Source of the DNA: Solanum dulcamara
Taxonomy: Eukaryota; Streptophyta; Magnoliopsida; Solanales; Solanaceae
Length of the DNA stretch: 64,000 nt
NCBI RefSeq assembly: GCF_947179165.1
Contig: NC_077240.1
Span: 24,904,001-24,968,000 of the forward strand
Direction of reading: 5' to 3'
Part shown: positions 60,171 through 64,000 of the stretch, piece by piece
Numbering within the stretch: position 1 is the stretch's first letter
Layout: every line of letters begins with the position of its first letter
The notes under the pieces: model-generated
What the model saw: the letters and a program-made list of their open reading frames with translations, nothing else
Databases searched by the model: none
What the model was told of the DNA's origin: nothing
Program-made: the position numbers and the translations under genes

Positions 60171-63100
60171 ATGCCACAATACTGTGTAACAGGGGGTACA
60201 GGGTTCATTGCAGCTTACCTTATTAAAGCGCTCCTCCAAAAGGGTCACATTGTAAGAACTACAGTTCGTGATCCCGGTAACTAAGCTAGTGTTTGACCAC
60301 AGCAATTTTGAAAAATTATTTTTAAATATCTGTTTAGTTATGATTTTCAATTATTTTCAAGTTTCCAAGGTGTAGTGTTGTCTTGCTCAGGGTGTTTGTC
60401 TATAGTTTTTGTTTTCGATATCCATTATTATTTGTTATTATTTTTAATAATCTATCCTAGTATGTTATTTATTGTGTTTTGATTATCGCACTATTTTATT
60501 GTTGTTGTTGTTGCTCTCTTCTGGTAGACTTTACGCTGTTTCTTTGTGACTTGCTATATTTTCTTTTTTGTATCTGGAACAAGTCTCACTAGCAATGTCT
60601 GTGCACATTTTACCAGATTTCACTTGTGGGATTGGGTAGTTGTTGTTTCCAAAGTTTTTGGACTTCCATTCATAAAACTTTAAATTGGCTTGAACACAAC
60701 GTCAATTTCAAAAACTCAAATTTTCAAGTTTTGCAGATAATGCGGAGAAAGTGGGGTTTTTGTGGGAGCTAGATGGTGCTAAAGAGAGGCTCAAGATTAT
60801 GAAAGCTGATCTATTATTGGAAGGCAGCTTTGATGATGCCATTCAGGGAGTTGATGGAGTCTTTCATACTGCTTCACCTGTTTTGGTCCCTTATGATGAC
60901 AACATTCAGGCCAGTTTTACCTTCACCTTTCTACTTCATTTTTGTTTAGATTGTCCCGCATCAATCGAGGAAATGAACGAGTTGTTGACTCCTTATATGA
61001 TCTTTGACAATTCTCAACTTGATCATGAGCTAGTTTTTTAGTTGAGTTAGGCCCAAGATTCGTCTGTTACTTATATGAGTGTGTGTTTGGTACAAAGGAA
61101 ATGTTTTTCACGGAAAATGATTTCCTAGGAAGAATATTTCTTGAAAAACAAGTAGGTTTTTTACTTATTAGTGCGTGGTAAGTAAGCAAGAAAATATATA
61201 TTCCAGGGGCATATATATATTATTTAGTAAAATACTATGGAGGTGCGATGGGATGGGGAGTGGCGGGGGTGGGATGGTCAAGGGTTGGGGGGGTGGCAGG
61301 AGTGGGATGGTCAAGGGGTGGGTGTTGGGGAGACTGGGTGGGTGAGGAGGACACAATAAACTTGGAATGTCACTTATGCAACTTGTTTTTCCTATTTCTA
61401 TTAGGGAAGTCATTTTTTGAAAAAGATTTTCCGAAGGATATTTTTCTCCGTACCAAACACACTCAATGTTGGCCATTCACATGGCGTGTGGAATGTTAGA
61501 TTGTCCCACATTAGTTGAGTGAATGACTTGTTACACAATTTTCAGCTCATGAACTAGTTTTTCAGCTGACAATTCAATATGAGCGAACCCTACCGTCTAT
61601 AATGATTTATCCCTACTTCCTTTGAACAAACTGAAAGGCCTCTTTTAACTCCCTCGAAGAATTGAACTACCAACCAACTCTTTTGACTGCGAGTCATGAA
61701 AAATGAATGACCTCTAGAGGGGGCTATGGAGTTGTTAGGTTGTCTCACATTGATTGAGGGAACAAAGTATTGTTTTTTTGTATTGTAATAATTTTCGCCT
61801 CATGAGCTCGAATTAGGCCCAAGCTCTATTATCTTATCAATTTTCAACTCGTGCCACACACCTCTTAAATTCTTCAATCAACTTAACATTGCTGGACCTT
61901 ACAATGTTATTGCAGAAAACACTGATTGATCCATGTATAAATGGTACCTTGAATGTGCTTAACTCTTGCAAAAAAGCATCCACCTTGAAGAGGATTGTGT
62001 TGACCTCTTCCTGCTCTTCAATTAGATACAGAGAAGATGCACAACAGATTTCCCCTCTCAATGAATCCCACTGGAGTGACCTTCAATATTGCCAAAAATA
62101 CAATGTATGTATGGATATCAATTTTCTTACTTTCTACCTAGTACAATGAAACAAGTGAATTGGATATTTTTTAGCTGCTATAGCGAACTGTTGTTATAGA
62201 GAACATATAATATAACACAACATGAAAATTCGTTCCAAACTAAATTTGACCGTTATAGTGAAATGTTATTATAGAGGATGGTTGTTGTAATGTTTTTTTT
62301 TGTTAAGTGCAGCTATGGTATGCTTATGCTAAGACTAAAGCAGAAAAGGAAGCTTGGAGAGTAGCTGAGGAATATGGTATTGATTTGGTGGTGGTAAATC
62401 CATCCTTTGTTGTGGGTCCTTTGCTTGCTCCTCAGCCCACCAGTACATTGCAAGTCATATTGGGCATGGTTAAAGGTTGTATCTTTTGGCTGATACTAGC
62501 ACTGGCTGCTTCACACAGGGTTCGAGAAAGGGCTGCATTCCAAGAACCAACCTTTTGGGGTGATGCCCTTTTCTAAACCCTGTGTGATGCTTCTTGTAAT
62601 GATAAGATAAAAGTACTAAACGATCACTATGTTTTCTACTGACATATAAATCTCAGACATGATCGAAAGACTCTCAAAGAATGTAGTTATTATTCATCTA
62701 AAATTGATATTGTCTGTATGGATCGTTTTCTTTCATTGTGTTTTGTTTTTCATTAGATCTGCATGAATTTCAAGAGATTGTTGGTTTTACGAGACAACTT
62801 ATTTTAGTTCTACCTCGTCTCTCTTTTATGGAAGGCATAAAATTTATCTTACTTTTATCTGTCTTTTCTTCTTTTCCCTTTTGTCCTTGTTGACTAGGTA
62901 CGCTTGGAGAGTATGCCAACAGAAGGTTGGGGTTTGTTCACATTGAGGATGTTGTGGGAGCTCATATTTTAGTCATGGAAGAACAAAAAGCTTCAGGTAG
63001 ATACATATGTTCAAACTCAGTGAGACATATGTCACAGATCAATGACTTGTTAAGGACCAAGTATCCATCTTATCCTCATGAGAACGAGTAAGTGAATCAA

Positions 63101-63671
63101 TTTTTGTGTAAATTTTAGTTTTTTCTTTCTTTCTAAAACCATGGTGGTCGAGTCAGCTTGTGCACACCTCGACTAATTCCATGGAATAACTGTCACCTTC
63201 CACTAACAACATGTACCAGGTAACTCTATGCACCTAGACTAGGACAGATAGAAAGAAATTACCTAGTGTTTTTGCCTTAGCCGGGTTTGAACCTGAGACG
63301 TCATGGTTCTCAACTTACTTCATTGACCACTAAGTCACACCATGAGTGCTGTAAATTTAAGTTATATACATCTTTTTACGTTATTAGTGAATGTTAACGT
63401 GTGATAGCAGATTCATTATCGTTTTACTCGATATCAATTCTGTGATAATCTAATAAGTAAACTGATTGTGTAAATATCTTTTACACGATTAAACGTTAGT
63501 GTTTAGAAATTAAACTTTCTTTTCCCTAGGTGTGGCAGTCAACAAGGGGAAGACATTCCACATAGCGTGGACAGCAGCAAGATAATTCAATTGGGGCTGC
63601 CTCCTCTAAAGAGTCTCAATGAAATGTTTGATGATTGCATTCAGAGTTTCCAAGAAAAAGGATTCCTATGA
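60171..63671 (+). CDS. TKPR2: Tetraketide alpha-pyrone reductase 2 (cinnamoyl-CoA reductase-like)
   Basis: Six exons join in frame to 320 codons plus stop: 60171-60276, 60737-60909, 61916-62104, 62313-62475, 62898-63087, 63530-63671. The protein is an extended short-chain dehydrogenase. [12 protein letters not shown] (6-17) is the NADPH-binding loop, with R33 after it. TSSCSSIR (123-130) holds the catalytic Ser, and Y161-x3-K165 ([10 protein letters not shown]) the Tyr-Lys pair. The YAYAK site replaces the NWYCYGK motif of true cinnamoyl-CoA reductases, and the whole sequence fits Arabidopsis TKPR2 (321 residues), which reduces polyketide pyrones for sporopollenin in anther tapetum. Intron 2 needs a GC donor (CAG/GCCAGT); all others are GT-AG. 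Introns 1, 2, 3 and 5 hold repeats. Function is inferred from similarity. Confidence 0.9.
60453..60648 (+). repeat. TS-SINE-like repeat in TKPR2 intron 1
   Basis: Its first part matches the repeat at 15591-15820 (TTATT..GTTTTGATTA.C.CACTAT, TTGTTGTT) and its end reads GATTTCACTTGTGGGATTGG with a degraded TTG tail. It lies entirely within intron 1 in sense orientation. Confidence 0.55.
61079..61463. mobile_element. 385-bp MITE in TKPR2 intron 2
   Basis: AGTGTGTGTTTGGTACAAAGG at the left and reversed right end AGTGTGTTTGGTACGGAG form terminal inverted repeats, with further mirrored GAAAA-rich sequence inside. The core (61245-61335) holds GGGATGGTCAAGG and GGGGTGGG repeats. No exact target duplication was found. 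Confidence 0.65.
62173..62290. repeat. MITE-like repeat in TKPR2 intron 3
   Basis: The ends CTGCTATAGCGAACTGTTGT and ACCGTTATAGTGAAATGTTAT with TTATAGAG motifs on both halves look like a short plant repeat. It nearly fills the 208-base intron 3. Family not identified. Confidence 0.4.
63121..63349 (-). mobile_element. Full-length SINE in TKPR2 intron 5, with target duplications
   Basis: The minus strand has an A-box-like region (TTAGTGGTCAATGAAG), a good box B (TCAGGTTCAAACCCGG) and an A-rich AAAGAAAG tail. TGTAAATTTTAGTT (63107-63120) and TGTAAATTTAAGTT (63350-63363) flank it, a 14-base target duplication with one change. It belongs to a common Solanaceae SINE family and lies antisense to the gene. 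Confidence 0.88.
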
Positions 63672-64000
63672 GATATATTTAAGTTGTCATCTCCTATATA
63701 TGACTCACAATTTCATTGTGCTTGGATAAAAGGGTTGAAATAAAATTTCTAAGTTTTCTACTCCTTTATAACATAGAGTCAATAATATTCCTTTATCATG
63801 TATGGATAGAAAAACTTTGAGATTAATTTATATAAGAATGTGAAGTTGAGAAATTCGAAATCTGAAGACTTGAATAAAATGGTTTAGTATATAAGAATGT
63901 GACTTTGTGCGGATGATGCTTCTAAGTGAAATGTGTTCCTACCATTTGGCATTAGTCCTAGATATTGTGGCCTTTCAAGGGCGGGACTATACGGTCAAGT
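63672..64000 (+). other. 3' flank of TKPR2 to the window end
   Basis: AT-rich 3' untranslated and flanking sequence. No further gene is recognised before the window ends. Confidence 0.6.
63739..63744 (+). terminator. Possible polyadenylation signal of TKPR2
   Basis: AATAAA 68 bases after the stop codon. A second AATAAA lies near 63873. Confidence 0.4.

Noticed and set aside
60910..60920. Canonical GT donor five bases downstream of the GC donor in TKPR2
   Set aside because: Using it shifts the frame and gives a stop soon after the junction, while the GC donor keeps the conserved protein.

Overview
The window is nuclear DNA from a eudicot plant, very probably a nightshade (Solanaceae, likely Solanum). 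The evidence is long AT-rich intergenic DNA, genes split by GT-AG introns, Copia elements with an initiator-Met-tRNA primer site, and SINEs and GTTTGG-type MITEs that I associate with Solanaceae. I could not search a database, so family names come from recognition of the translated sequence.

Four intact protein genes can be modelled end to end. (1) 3848-6561 (+), four exons, encodes a secreted Cys-rich protein of unknown function (I believe the plant DUF7705 family). (2) 9470-11281 (-), one exon, encodes a 603-residue pectin methylesterase with an inhibitor pro-region, resembling pollen VANGUARD1-type enzymes. (3) 48178-54930 (+), ten exons, encodes a 1001-residue SPL1/SPL12-type SBP-box protein with ankyrin-like repeats and a C-terminal membrane segment. 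(4) 60171-63671 (+), six exons, encodes a 320-residue reductase matching tetraketide alpha-pyrone reductase 2 (TKPR2), a sporopollenin-pathway enzyme; its second intron appears to start with GC instead of GT.

Transposons dominate the middle. A 5'-truncated CACTA element (12220-15469) keeps its right terminus. Small MITEs and SINE pieces follow, then a large inverted-repeat element (16144-17372) holding a solo Copia-like LTR. A complete but decayed LTR element (20555-27374) carries gag and a second transposon-type ORF but no pol that I can find. A Copia element (32054-39453) with perfect 5-bp target duplications is split by a 2.3-kb Gypsy-type solo LTR (35329-37637). The 39.5-47.5 kb stretch is AT-rich intergenic DNA with scattered MITEs and a SINE. 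MITEs and SINEs also sit inside introns of the SPL and TKPR2 genes.

The genes do not form an operon-like unit. Two of the four (the PME and TKPR2) are of types usually active in pollen or tapetum. The first two genes are convergent; the last two point the same way, 5.2 kb apart. The rest reads as a record of successive transposon insertions.
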